From Coriaria nepalensis (Eukaryota > Streptophyta > Magnoliopsida > Cucurbitales > Coriariaceae): 64,000 nt of DNA. This document shows, piece by piece, positions 13,827 through 27,643 of the stretch (position 1 is the first letter of the stretch; every line of letters begins with the position of its first letter). A program made the position numbers and the translations under genes. The DNA lies in the NCBI GenBank assembly GCA_027186245.1, contig CP114482.1:22649209-22713208 (forward strand), given 5' to 3'. The notes beneath the pieces were generated by a model that saw nothing but the letters and a program-made list of their open reading frames with translations, ran no database searches and was not told where the DNA came from.

Positions 13827-16755
13827 TGCATGGTGCCATCAATAGATCAATTGCAAGTTATGCACGAAAGTCGCGTTTTAATTGCAAAAAGAGAACTGGT
13901 TCGAAGTGCCTTCAAACAATTTAATGATTGAAAAGACTGAGTCATATGCTTTTTAATGCTAAAATAATGCATTGTTGTCTTCAATAGATTAATTACAAGT
14001 TATGTAAGAAAATAATGTTTGAAGGGCGAAAATAGAATTCGTTCGAATTAATTTAGAATGATTTAATGACTAGAAGAGACACAATGACATGACTTTAAGG
14101 CTTAACAAATGCATTGTTGCCTTCAATAGATCAACTGCAAGTTACGCACGAAATTCAATTTTAAAGGCCGAATTTCGTTCGAAGTGATTTAGAATGATTT
14201 ACTGACTAAAAGAGGCGCAAAAATATGACTTTCAGGCTATAAAAATGCATACTTACCCTCAATAGATCAATTACAAGTTATGCATGAAAGTCGCGTTCTA
14301 AATGCAAAAAGAGAATTGGTTCGAAGTGCCTTCGAACAATTTAATGATTGAAAAGACTGAGTCATATGCTTTTTAACGCTAAAATAATACATTGTTGTCT
14401 TCAATAGATTAATTACAAGTTATGTAAGAAAATAATGTTTGAAAGGCAAAAATAGAATTCGTTCGAATTAATTTAGAATGATTTAATGACTAGAAGAGAC
14501 GCAATGACATGACTTTAAGGCTTAACAAATGCATTGTTGCCTTCAATAGATCAACTACAAGTTATGCACGAAAGTCATGTTTAAAGGCCGAATTTCGTTC
14601 GAGGAGATTTAGAATGATTTACTGACTAAAAGAGACGCAAAAATATGACTTTCAGGCTAAAAAAATGCATAGTTGCCATCAATAGATCAATTGCAAGTTA
14701 TGCATGAAAGTCGCGTTTTAAATGCAAAAGGAGAATTGGTTCGAAGTGCGTTCAAACAATTTAGTGATTGAAAAGACTGAGTGATATGCTTTTTAATGCT
14801 AAAATTATGTATTGTTGTCTTCAATAGATTAATTACAAGTTACGCCAGAAAATAATGTTTGAAGGGCAAAAATAGAATTCGTTCGAATTAATTTAGAATG
14901 ATTTAATGACTAGAAGAGACTCAATGACATGACTTTAAGGCTAAACAAATGCATTGTTGCCTTCAATAGAACAACTGCAAGTTATGCACGAAAGTCATGT
15001 TTAAAGGCCGAATTTCGTTCGAAGTGATTTAGAATGATTTACTGACTAAAAGAGACGCAAAAATATGACTTTCAGGCTAAAAAAATGCATAGTTGTCATC
15101 AATAGATCAATTACAAGTTATGCATGAAAGTCACGTTCTGAATGCAAAAAGAGAATTGGTTCGAAGTGCCTTCAAACAATTTAATGATTGAAAAGCCTGA
15201 GTGATATGCTTTTTAATGCTAAAATAATGCTTTGTTGTCTTCAATAGATTAATTACAAGTTATGTAAGAAAATAATGTTTGAAGGGCAAAAATAGAATTC
15301 GTTCGAATTAATTTAGAATGATTTAATGACTAGAAGAGACTCAGTGACATGACTTTAAGGCTAAACAAATGCATTCTTGCCTATAATAGATCAACTGCAA
15401 GTTATGCACGAAAGTCATGTTCGAATGCCGATGTTCATACGAAGTGATTTAGAATGATTTACTGACTAAAAGAGACGCAAAAATATGACTTCAACGCTAA
15501 AAAATCCATGGTGCCATCAATAGATCAATTGCAAATTATGCACGAAAGTCGCGTTTTAATTGCAAAAAGAGAATTGGTTCGGAGTGCCTTCAAACAATTT
15601 AATGATTGAAAAGACTGAGTGATATGCTTTTTAATGCTAAAATAATGCATTGTTGTCTTGAATAGATTAATTACAAGTTATGTAAGAAAAAAATGTTTGA
15701 AGGGCAAAAATAGAATTCGTTTGAATTAATTTAGAATGATTTAATAACTAGAAGAGGCTCAGTGACATGACTTTAAGGCTAAACAAATGCGTTCTTGCCT
15801 ATAATAGATCAACTGCAAGTTATGCACGAAAGTCATGTTCGAATGCCGAATTTCATACGAAGTGATTTAGAATGATTTACTGACTAAAAGAGACGCAAAA
15901 ATATGAATTCAACGCTAAAAAATGCATGGTGCCATCAATAGATCAATTGCAAGTTATACACGAAAGTCGCGTTTTAATTGCAAAAAGAGAACTGGTTCGA
16001 AGTGCCTTCAAACAATTTAATGATTGAAAAGACTGAGTCATATGCTTTTTAATGCTAAAATAATGCATTGTTGTCTTCAATAGATTAATTACAAGTTATG
16101 TAAGAAAATAATGTTTGAAGGGCGAAAATAGAATTCGTTCGAATTAATTCAGAATGATTTAATGACTAGAAGAGACTCAGTGACATGACTTTAAGGCTAA
16201 ACAAATGCATTCCTGCCTATAGATCAACTGCAAGTTATGCACGAAAGTCATGTTCGAATGCCGAATTTCATACGAAGTGATTTAGAATGATTTACTGACT
16301 AAAAGAGACGCAAAAATATGACTTCAACGCTAAAAAATGCATGGTGCCATCAATAGATCAATTGCAAGTTATACACGAAAATCGCGTTTTAATTGCAAAA
16401 AGAGAACTGGTTCGAAGTGCCTTCAAACAATTTAATGATTGAAAAGCCTGAGTGATATGCTTTTTAATTCTAAAATAATGCATTGTTGTCTTGAATAGAT
16501 TAATTACAAGTTATGTAAGAAAAAAATGTTTGAAGGGCAAAAATAGAATTCGTTCGAATTAATTTAGAATGATTTAATAACTAGAAGAGACTCAGTGACA
16601 TGACTTTAAGGCTAAACAAATGCGTTCTTGCCTATAATAGATCAACTGCAAGTTATGCACGAAAGTCATGTTCGAATGCCGAATTTCATACGAAGTGATT
16701 TAGAATGATTTACTGACTAAAAGAGACGCAAAAATATGACTTCAACGCTAAAAAA
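13827..16755 (+). repeat. 7-trimer HOR, copy 3 (2929 bp)
   Basis: Trimers at 13827, 14246, 14666, 15086, 15505, 15923 and 16338 repeat all markers of copy 1 at constant offset. TCGAGGAGAT is at 14599. The CTGCCTATAGATC deletion recurs near 16220. A private change noticed is AATGCTTTGTTG near 15228. Copies 3 and 4 are exactly 2929 bp apart at every marker I checked. Confidence 0.94.
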
Positions 16756-19684
16756 TGCATGGTGCCATCAATAGATCAATTGCAAGTTATGCACGAAAGT
16801 CGCGTTTTAATTGCAAAAAGAGAACTGGTTCGAAGTGCCTTCAAACAATTTAATGATTGAAAAGACTGAGTCATATGCTTTTTAATGCTAAAATAATGCA
16901 TTGTTGTCTTCAATAGATTAATTACAAGTTATGTAAGAAAATAATGTTTGAAGGGCGAAAATAGAATTCGTTCGAATTAATTTAGAATGATTTAATGACT
17001 AGAAGAGACACAATGACATGACTTTAAGGCTTAACAAATGCATTGTTGCCTTCAATAGATCAACTGCAAGTTACGCACGAAATTCAATTTTAAAGGCCGA
17101 ATTTCGTTCGAAGTGATTTAGAATGATTTACTGACTAAAAGAGGCGCAAAAATATGACTTTCAGGCTATAAAAATGCATACTTACCCTCAATAGATCAAT
17201 TACAAGTTATGCATGAAAGTCGCGTTCTAAATGCAAAAAGAGAATTGGTTCGAAGTGCCTTCGAACAATTTAATGATTGAAAAGACTGAGTCATATGCTT
17301 TTTAACGCTAAAATAATACATTGTTGTCTTCAATAGATTAATTACAAGTTATGTAAGAAAATAATGTTTGAAAGGCAAAAATAGAATTCGTTCGAATTAA
17401 TTTAGAATGATTTAATGACTAGAAGAGACGCAATGACATGACTTTAAGGCTTAACAAATGCATTGTTGCCTTCAATAGATCAACTACAAGTTATGCACGA
17501 AAGTCATGTTTAAAGGCCGAATTTCGTTCGAGGAGATTTAGAATGATTTACTGACTAAAAGAGACGCAAAAATATGACTTTCAGGCTAAAAAAATGCATA
17601 GTTGCCATCAATAGATCAATTGCAAGTTATGCATGAAAGTCGCGTTTTAAATGCAAAAGGAGAATTGGTTCGAAGTGCGTTCAAACAATTTAGTGATTGA
17701 AAAGACTGAGTGATATGCTTTTTAATGCTAAAATTATGTATTGTTGTCTTCAATAGATTAATTACAAGTTACGCCAGAAAATAATGTTTGAAGGGCAAAA
17801 ATAGAATTCGTTCGAATTAATTTAGAATGATTTAATGACTAGAAGAGACTCAATGACATGACTTTAAGGCTAAACAAATGCATTGTTGCCTTCAATAGAA
17901 CAACTGCAAGTTATGCACGAAAGTCATGTTTAAAGGCCGAATTTCGTTCGAAGTGATTTAGAATGATTTACTGACTAAAAGAGACGCAAAAATATGACTT
18001 TCAGGCTAAAAAAATGCATAGTTGTCATCAATAGATCAATTACAAGTTATGCATGAAAGTCACGTTCTGAATGCAAAAAGAGAATTGGTTCGAAGTGCCT
18101 TCAAACAATTTAATGATTGAAAAGCCTGAGTGATATGCTTTTTAATGCTAAAATAATGCATTGTTGTCTTCAATAGATTAATTACAAGTTATGTAAGAAA
18201 ATAATGTTTGAAGGGCAAAAATAGAATTCGTTCGAATTAATTTAGAATGATTTAATGACTAGAAGAGACTCAGTGACATGACTTTAAGGCTAAACAAATG
18301 CATTCTTGCCTATAATAGATCAACTGCAAGTTATGCACGAAAGTCATGTTCGAATGCCGATGTTCATACGAAGTGATTTAGAATGATTTACTGACTAAAA
18401 GAGACGCAAAAATATGACTTCAACGCTAAAAAATCCATGGTGCCATCAATAGATCAATTGCAAATTATGCACGAAAGTCGCGTTTTAATTGCAAAAAGAG
18501 AATTGGTTCGGAGTGCCTTCAAACAATTTAATGATTGAAAAGACTGAGTGATATGCTTTTTAATGCTAAAATAATGCATTGTTGTCTTGAATAGATTAAT
18601 TACAAGTTATGTAAGAAAAAAATGTTTGAAGGGCAAAAATAGAATTCGTTTGAATTAATTTAGAATGATTTAATAACTAGAAGAGACTCAGTGACATGAC
18701 TTTAAGGCTAAACAAATGCGTTCTTGCCTATAATAGATCAACTGCAAGTTATGCACGAAAGTCATGTTCGAATGCCGAATTTCATACGAAGTGATTTAGA
18801 ATGATTTACTGACTAAAAGAGACGCAAAAATATGAATTCAACGCTAAAAAATGCATGGTGCCATCAATAGATCAATTGCAAGTTATACACGAAAGTCGCG
18901 TTTTAATTGCAAAAAGAGAACTGGTTCGAAGTGCCTTCAAACAATTTAATGATTGAAAAGACTGAGTCATATGCTTTTTAATGCTAAAATAATGCATTGT
19001 TGTCTTCAATAGATTAATTACAAGTTATGTAAGAAAATAATGTTTGAAGGGCGAAAATAGAATTCGTTCGAATTAATTCAGAATGATTTAATGACTAGAA
19101 GAGACTCAGTGACATGACTTTAAGGCTAAACAAATGCATTCCTGCCTATAGATCAACTGCAAGTTATGCACGAAAGTCATGTTCGAATGCCGAATTTCAT
19201 ACGAAGTGATTTAGAATGATTTACTGACTAAAAGAGACGCAAAAATATGACTTCAACGCTAAAAAATGCATGGTGCCATCAATAGATCAATTGCAAGTTA
19301 TACACGAAAGTCGCGTTTTAATTGCAAAAAGAGAACTGGTTCGAAGTGCCTTCAAACAATTTAATGATTGAAAAGCTTGAGTGATATGCTTTTTAATTCT
19401 AAAATAATGCATTGTTGTCTTGAATAGATTAATTACAAGTTATGTAAGAAAAAAATGTTTGAAGGGCAAAAATAGAATTCGTTCGAATTAATTTAGAATG
19501 ATTTAATAACTAGAAGAGACTCAGTGACATGACTTTAAGGCTAAACAAATGCGTTCTTGCCTATAATAGATCAACTGCAAGTTATGCACGAAAGTCATGT
19601 TCGAATGCCGAATTTCATACGAAGTGATTTAGAATGATTTACTGACTAAAAGAGACGCAAAAATATGAATTCAACGCTAAAAAA
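16756..19684 (+). repeat. 7-trimer HOR, copy 4 (2929 bp)
   Basis: Trimers at 16756, 17175, 17595, 18015, 18434, 18852 and 19267. TCGAGGAGAT is at 17528 and the 3-bp deletion near 19149. Private changes include AAGAGACTCAG (near 18680) where copies 1-3 have AAGAGGCTCAG, and AAGCTTGAG near 19374. The last trimer ends ATATGAATTCAACGC (about 19665), a variant that elsewhere ends trimer 5, so the array switches to the next block here. Confidence 0.93.
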
Positions 19685-21774
19685 TGCATGGTGCCATCAA
19701 TAGATCAATTGCAAGTTATACACGAAAGTCGCGTTTTAATTGCAAAAAGAGAACTGGTTCGAAGTGCCTTCAAACAATTTAATGATTGAAAAGACTGAGT
19801 CATATGCTTTTTAATGCTAAAATAATGCATTGTTGTCTTCAATAGATTAATTACGAGTTATGTAAGAAAATAATGTTTGAAGGGCGAAAATAGAATTCGT
19901 TCGAATTAATTCAGAATAATTTAATGACTAGAAGAGACTCAGTGACATGACTTTAAGGCTAAACAAATGCATTCCTGCCTATAATAGATCAACTGCAAGT
20001 TATGCACGAAAGTCATGTTCGAATGCCGAATTTCATACGAAGTGATTTAGAATGATTTACTGACTAAAAGAGACGCAAAAATATGACTTCAACGCTAAAA
20101 AATGCATGGTGCCATCAATAGATCAATTGCAAGTTATGCACGAAAGTCGCATTTTAATTGCAAAAAGGGAATTGGTTCGAAGTGCCTTCAAACAATTTAA
20201 TGATTGAAAAGACTGAGTGATAAGCTTTTTAATGCTAAAATAATGCATTGTTGTCTTGAATAGATTAATTACAAGTTATGTAAGAAAAAAATGTTTGAAG
20301 GGCAAAAATAGAATTCGTTCGAATTAATTTAGAATGATTTAATAACTAGAAGAGACTCAGTGACATGACTTTAAGGCTAAACAAATGCGTTCTTGCCTAT
20401 AATAGATCAACTGCAAGTTATGCACGAAAGTCATGTTCGAATGCCGAATTTCATACGAAGTGATTTAGAATGATTTACTGACTAAAAGAGACGCAAAAAT
20501 ATGACTTCAACGCTAAAAAATGCATGGTGCCATCAATAGATCAATTGCAAGTTATACACGAAAGTCGCGTTTTAATTGCAAAAAGAGAACTGGTTCGAAG
20601 TGCCTTCAAACAATTTAATGATTGAAAAGCCTGAGTGATATGCTTTTTAATGCTAAAATAATGCATTGTTGTCTTGAATAGATTAATTACAAGTTATGTA
20701 AGAAAAAAATGTTTGAAGGGCAAAAATAGAATTCGTTCGAATTAATTTAGAATGATTTAATAACTAGAAGAGACTCAGTGACATGACTTTAAGGCTAAAC
20801 AAATGCGTTCTTGCCTATAATAGATCAACTGCAAGTTATGCACGAAAGTCATGTTCGAATGCCGAATTTCATACGAAGTGATTTAGAATGATTTACTGAC
20901 TAAAAGAGACGCAAAAATATGACTTCAACGCTAAAAAATGCATGGTGCCATCAATAGATCAATTGCAAGTTATACACGAAAGTCGCGTTTTAATTGCAAA
21001 AAGAGAACTGGTTCGAAGTGCCTTCAAACAATTTAATGATTGAAAAGCCTGAGTGATATGCTTTTTAATGCTAAAATAATGCATTGTTGTCTTGAATAGA
21101 TTAATTACAAGTTATGTAAGAAAAAAATGTTTGAAGGGCAAAAATAGAATTCGTTCGAATTAATTTAGAATGATTTAATAACTAGAAGAGACTCAGTGAC
21201 ATGACTTTAAGGCTAAACAAATGCGTTCTTGCCTATAATAGATCAACTGCAAGTTATGCACGAAAGTCATGTTCGAATGCCGAATTTCATACGAAGTGAT
21301 TTAGAATGATTTACTGACTAAAAGAGACGCAAAAATATGACTTCAACGCTAAAAAATGCATGGTGCCATCAATAGATCAATTGCAAGTTATACACGAAAG
21401 TCGCGTTTTAATTGCAAAAAGAGAACTGGTTCGAAGTGCCTTCAAACAATTTAAAGATTGAAAAGCCTGAGTGATATGCTTTTTAATGCTAAAATAATGC
21501 ATTGTTGTCTTGAATAGATTAATTACAAGTTATGTAAGAAAAAAATGTTTGAAGGGCGAAAATAGAATTCGTTTGAATTAATTTAGAATGATTTAATAAC
21601 TAGAAGAGACTCAGTGACATGACTTTAAGGCTAAACAAATGCGTTCTTGCCTATAATAGATCAACTGCAAGTTATGCACGAAAGTCATGTTCGAATGCCG
21701 AATTTCATACGAAGTGATTTAGAATGATTTACTGACTAAAAGAGACGCAAAAATATGAATTCAACGCTAAAAAA
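19685..21774 (+). repeat. 5-trimer HOR, copy 1 (2090 bp)
   Basis: Five 418-bp trimers at 19685, 20103, 20521, 20939 and 21357. Markers are TTACGAGTTATG (19851), GATTAATTCAGAATAATTT-like changes near 19915, CGCATTTTAATTGC with AAAAAGGGAATTGG in the second trimer, GATAAGCTTTTT near 20219, and TTTAAAGATTG near 21450. The first trimer resembles trimer 6 of the 7-trimer block but lacks its 3-bp deletion, so it derives from a form without that deletion. The last three trimers are close to identical, a local single-unit amplification. Confidence 0.92.
20521..21774 (+). repeat. Run of three near-identical 418-bp trimers
   Basis: Units at 20521, 20939 and 21357 share TTATACACGAAAGTCGCG, AAGCCTGAGTG, CTTGAATAG, the AAAAAAATG tract, GCGTTCTTGCC and the short TGCATGGTGCC start. 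Only isolated differences appear in the last unit. The run is repeated in the second 5-trimer copy at 22611, 23029 and 23447. It shows that single-trimer expansion also occurs beside the larger block duplications. Confidence 0.9.
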
Positions 21775-23650
21775 TGCATGGTGCCATCAATAGATCAATT
21801 GCAAGTTATACACGAAAGTCGCGTTTTAATTGCAAAAAGAGAACTGGTTCGAAGTGCCTTCAAACAATTTAATGATTGAAAAGACTGAGTCATATGCTTT
21901 TTAATGCTAAAATAATGCATTGTTGTCTTCAATAGATTAATTACGAGTTATGTAAGAAAATAATGTTTGAAGGGCGAAAATAGAATTCGTTCGAATTAAT
22001 TCAGAATAATTTAATGACTAGAAGAGACTCAGTGACATGACTTTAAGGCTAAACAAATGCATTCCTGCCTATAATAGATCAACTGCAAGTTATGCACGAA
22101 AGTCATGTTCGAATGCCGAATTTCATACGAAGTGATTTAGAATGATTTACTGACTAAAAGAGACGCAAAAATATGACTTCAACGCTAAAAAATGCATGGT
22201 GCCATCAATAGATCAATTGCAAGTTATGCACGAAAGTCGCATTTTAATTGCAAAAAGGGAATTGGTTCGAAGTGCCTTCAAACAATTTAATGATTGAAAA
22301 GACTGAGTGATAAGCTTTTTAATGCTAAAATAATGCATTGTTGTCTTGAATAGATTAATTACAAGTTATGTAAGAAAAAAATGTTTGAAGGGCAAAAATA
22401 GAATTCGTTCGAATTAATTTAGAATGATTTAATAACTAGAAGAGACTCAGTGACATGACTTTAAGGCTAAACAAATGCGTTCTTGCCTATAATAGATCAA
22501 CTGCAAGTTATGCACGAAAGTCATGTTCGAATGCCGAATTTCATACGAAGTGATTTAGAATGATTTACTGACTAAAAGAGACGCAAAAATATGACTTCAA
22601 CGCTAAAAAATGCATGGTGCCATCAATAGATCAATTGCAAGTTATACACGAAAGTCGCGTTTTAATTGCAAAAAGAGAACTGGTTCGAAGTGCCTTCAAA
22701 CAATTTAATGATTGAAAAGCCTGAGTGATATGCTTTTTAATGCTAAAATAATGCATTGTTGTCTTGAATAGATTAATTACAAGTTATGTAAGAAAAAAAT
22801 GTTTGAAGGGCAAAAATAGAATTCGTTCGAATTAATTTAGAATGATTTAATAACTAGAAGAGACTCAGTGACATGACTTTAAGGCTAAACAAATGCGTTC
22901 TTGCCTATAATAGATCAACTGCAAGTTATGCACGAAAGTCATGTTCGAATGCCGAATTTCATACGAAGTGATTTAGAATGATTTACTGACTAAAAGAGAC
23001 GCAAAAATATGACTTCAACGCTAAAAAATGCATGGTGCCATCAATAGATCAATTGCAAGTTATACACGAAAGTCGCGTTTTAATTGCAAAAAGAGAACTG
23101 GTTCGAAGTGCCTTCAAACAATTTAATGATTGAAAAGCCTGAGTGATATGCTTTTTAATGCTAAAATAATGCATTGTTGTCTTGAATAGATTAATTACAA
23201 GTTATGTAAGAAAAAAATGTTTGAAGGGCAAAAATAGAATTCGTTCGAATTAATTTAGAATGATTTAATAACTAGAAGAGACTCAGTGACATGACTTTAA
23301 GGCTAAACAAATGCGTTCTTGCCTATAATAGATCAACTGCAAGTTATGCACGAAAGTCATGTTCGAATGCCGAATTTCATACGAAGTGATTTAGAATGAT
23401 TTACTGACTAAAAGAGACGCAAAAATATGACTTCAACGCTAAAAAATGCATGGTGCCATCAATAGATCAATTGCAAGTTATACACGAAAGTCGCGTTTTA
23501 ATTGCAAAAAGAGAACTGGTTCGAAGTGCCTTCAAACAATTTAAAGATTGAAAAGCCTGAGTGATATGCTTTTTAATGCTAAAATAATGCATTGTTGTCT
23601 TGAATAGATTAATTACAAGTTATGTAAGAAAAAAATGTTTGAAGGGCGAA
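21775..23650 (+). repeat. 5-trimer HOR, copy 2 (about 1.9 kb)
   Basis: Repeats 19685-21560 at a constant offset of 2090 bp (TTACGAGTTA at 21941, GATAAGCTTTTT at about 22309, TTTAAAGATTG near 23540). I noticed no difference from copy 1 until about 23650, which would make it one of the youngest duplications in the window. The copy ends inside a B monomer: GAAGGGCGAAAATAG is shared, then GTTCGAATTAA, ATTTAATGAC and CTCAATGAC replace the GTTTGAA, ATAAC and CTCAGTGAC of copy 1. Confidence 0.9.
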
Positions 23651-26600
23651 AATAGAATTCGTTCGAATTAATTTAGAATGATTTAATGACTAGAAGAGAC
23701 TCAATGACATGACTTTAAGGCTAAACAAATGCATTGTTGCCTTCAATAGATCAACTGCAAGTTACGCATGAAATTCATGTTTAAAGGCCGAATTTCGTTC
23801 GAAGTGATTTAGAATGATTTACTGACTAAAAGAGACGCAAAAATATGACTTTAAGGGTAAAAAAATGCATAGTTGCCATCAACAGATCAATTACAAGTTA
23901 TGCATGGAAGTCGCGTTCTAAATGCAAAAGGAGAATTGGTTCGGAGTACCTTCAAACAATTTAATGATTGAAAAGACTGAGTGATATGCTTTTTAATGCT
24001 AAAATAATGCATTGTTGTCTTGAATAGATTAATTACAAGTTATGTAAGAAAATAATGTTTGAAGGGCGAAAATAGAATTCGTTCAAATTAATTTAGAATG
24101 ATTTAATGACTAGAAGAGACTCAATGACATGACTTTAAGGCTAAACAAATGCATTGTTGCGTTCAGTAGATCAACTGCAAGTTACGCACGAAAGTCATGT
24201 TTAAAGGCCGAATGTCGTTTGAAGTGATTTAGAATGATTTACTGACTAAAAGAGACGCAAAAATATGACTTCAACGCCAAAAAATGCATAGTTGCCATCA
24301 ATAGATCAATTGCAAGTTATGCATGAAAGTCGCGTTTTAAATGCAAAAGGAGAATTGGTTCGAAGTGCGTTCAAATAATTTAATGATTGAAAAGACTGAG
24401 TGATATGCTTTTTAATGCAAAAATTATGCATTGTTGTATTAAATAGATTAATTACAAGTTACGTAAGAAAATAATGTTTGAAGGGCAAAAATAGAATTCG
24501 TTCGAATTAATTTAGAATGATTTAATGACTAGAAGAGACTCAATGACATGATTTTAAGGCTAAACAAATGCATTGTTGCCTTCAATAGATCAACTGCAAG
24601 TTACGCACGAACGTCTTGTTTAAAGGTCGAATTTCGTTCGAAGTGATTTAGAGTGATTTACTGACAAAAAGTGACGCAAAAATATGACTTTCAGGCTAAA
24701 AAAATGCATAGTTATCATCAATAGGTCAATTACAAGTTATGCATGAAAGTCACGTTCTAAATGCAAAAAGAGAATTTTTTCGAAGTGCCTTCAAACAATT
24801 TAATGATTGAAAAGACTGAGTGATATGCTTTTTAATGCTAAAATAATGCATTGTTGTCTTGAATAGATTAATTACAAGTTATGTAAGAAAATAATGTTTG
24901 AAGGGCGAAAATAGAATTCGTTCGAATTAATTTAGAATGATTTAATGACTAGAAGAGACTCAATGACATGACTTTAAGGCTAAACAAATGCATTGTTGCC
25001 TTCAATAGATCAACTGCAAGTTACGCACGAAATTCATGTTTAAAGGCCGAATTTCGTTCGAAGTGATTTAGAATGATTTACTGACAAAAAGAGACGCAAA
25101 AATATGACTTTAAGGCTAAAAAAATGCATAGTTGCCATCAATAGATCAATTACAAGTTATGCATGAAAGTCGCGTTCTAAATGCAAAAAGAGAATTGGTT
25201 CGGAGTGCCTTCAAACAATTTAATCATTGAAAAGACTGAGTCATATGCTTTTTAACGCTAAAATTATGCATTGTTGTCTTCAATACATTAATTACAAGTT
25301 ATGTAAGAAAATAATGTTTGAAGGGCAAAAATAGAATTCGTTCGAATTCATTTAGAATGATTTAATAACTAGAAGAGACTCAGTGACATGACTTTAAGGC
25401 TAAACAAATGCATTCTTGCCTATAATAGATCAACTGCAAGTTACGCACGAAAGTCATGTTTAAAGGCCGAATTTTGTTCGAAGTGATTTAGAATGATTTA
25501 CTGACTAAAAGAGACGCAAAAATATGGCTTCAACGCTAAAAAATGCATAGTTGCCATCAATAGATCAATTGCAAGTTATGCAAGAAAGTCGCGTTTTAAA
25601 TGCAAAAGAAGAATTGGTTCGAAGTGCGTTGAAATAATTTAATGATTGAAAAGACTGAGTGATATGCTTTTTAATGCTAAAATTATGCATTGTTGTATTC
25701 AATAGATTAATTACAAGTTACGTAAGAAAATAATGTTTGAAGGGCAAAAAGAGAATTCGTTCGAATTAATTTAGAATGATTTAATAACTAGAAGAGACTC
25801 AGTGACATGAATTTAAGGCTAAACAAATGCATTCTTGCCTATAATAGATCAACTGCAAGTTACGCACGAAAGTCATGTTTAAAGGCCGAATTTTGGTCGA
25901 AGTGATTTAGAATGATTTACTGACTAAAAGAGACGCAAAAATATGACTTTAAGGCTAAAAAAATGCATAGTTGTCATCAATAGATCAATTACAAGTTATG
26001 CATGAAAGTCACGTTCTAAATGCAAAAAGAGAATTTTTTCGAAGTGCCTTCAAACAATTTAATGATTGAAAAGACTGAGTGATATGCTTTTTAATGCTAA
26101 AATAATGCATTGTTGTGTTGAATAGATTAATTACAAGATATGTAAGAAAATAATGTTTGAAGGGCGCAAATAGAATTTGTTCGAATTAATTTAGAATGAT
26201 TTAATGACTGGAAGAGACTCAGTGACATGACTTTAAGGATAAACAAATGCATTGTTGCCTTCAATGGATCAACTGCAAGTTACGCACGAAAGTCATGTTT
26301 AAAGGCCGAAATTCGTTCGAAGTGATTTAGAATGATTTACTGAAAAATAGAGACGCAAAAATATGACTTTAAGGCTAAAAAAATGCATAGTTGCCATCAA
26401 TAGATCAATTACAAGTTATGCATGAAAGTCACGTTCTAAATGCAAAAAGAGAATTGGTTCGAAGTGCGTTCAAATAATTTAATGATTGAAAAGGCTGAGT
26501 GATATGCTTTTTAATGCTAAAATTATGCATTGTTGTATTCAATAGATTAATTACAAGTTACGTAAGAAAATAATGTTTGAAGGGCAAAAATATAATTCGT

Positions 26601-26984
26601 TCGAATTAATTTAGAATGATATAATGACTAGAAGAGACTCAATGACATGACTTTAAGGCTAAACAAATGCATTGTTGCCTTCAATAGATCAACAGCAAGT
26701 TACGCACGAAATTCATGTTTAAAGGCCGAATTTTGTTCGAAGTGATTTAGAATGATTTACTGACTAAAAGAGACGCAAAAATATGACTTTAAGGCTAAAA
26801 AAATGCATAGTTGCCATCAATAGATCAATTACAAGTTATGCATGGAAGTCGCATTCTAAATGCAAAAGGAGAATTGGTTCGGAGTACCTTCAAACAATTT
26901 AATGATTGAAAAGACTGAGTGATATGCTTTTTAAAGCTAAAATTATGCATTGTTGTCTTCACTATATTAATTACAAGTTATGTA
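23651..26984 (+). repeat. Diverged trimers with weak 3-trimer spacing
   Basis: About eight trimers (starts 23866, 24285, 24705, 25125, 25544, 25964, 26384, 26804) with no near-identical neighbour. A 3-trimer echo exists: 24285 and 25544 share AAATAATT and TTGTATT; 24705 and 25964 share AGAATTTTTTCGAAG; spacing is 1259 bp. Trimers 23866 and 26804 share GCATGGAAGTCGC and CGGAGTACC over seven trimers. Variants here (AAAAAGAGAATTCG, ATTTTGGTCG, AAGGCTGAG, AAAATATAATTCG) recur about 8 kb downstream near 33.7-34.6 kb. No gene is present. Confidence 0.85.
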
Positions 26985-27643
26985 AGAAAATAATGTTTGA
27001 AGGGCAAAAATAGAATTCGTTCGAATTAATTTAGAATGATTTAATAACTAGAAGAGACTCAGTGACATGACTTTAAGGCTAAACAAATGCATTCTTGCTT
27101 ATAATAGATCAACTGCAAGTTACGCACGAAAGTCATGTTTAAAGGCCGAATTTTGTTCGAAGTGATTTAGAATGATTTACTGACTAAAAGAGACGCAAAA
27201 ATATGACTTTAAGGCTAAAAAAATGCATAGTTGACATCAATAGATCAATTACAAGTTATGCATGAAAGTCGCGTTCTAAATGCAAAAAGAGAATTGATTC
27301 GAAGTGCCTTCAAACAATTTGATGATTGAAAAGACTGAGTCATATGCTTTTTAATGCTAAAATAATGCGTTGTTGTCTTCAATAGATTAATTACAAGTTA
27401 TGTAAGAAAATAATGTTTGAAGGGCGAAAATAGAATTCGTTCGAATTAATTTAGAATGATTTAATGACTAGAAGAGACTCAATGACATGACTTTAAGGCT
27501 TAACAAATGCAATGTTGCCTTCAATATATCAACTGCAAGTTACGCACGAAATTCATGTTTAAAGGCCGAATTTCGTTCGAAGTGATTTAGAATAATTTAC
27601 TGACTAAAAGAGATGCAAAAATATGACTTTCAGGCTAAAAAAA

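Noticed and set aside
19685..23650. Assembly artefact as the default explanation for identical HOR copies
   Set aside because: Not adopted as the main reading, because copies in other blocks carry private substitutions and distinct hybrid junctions. It stays possible for the 5-trimer duplication, where I saw no difference.
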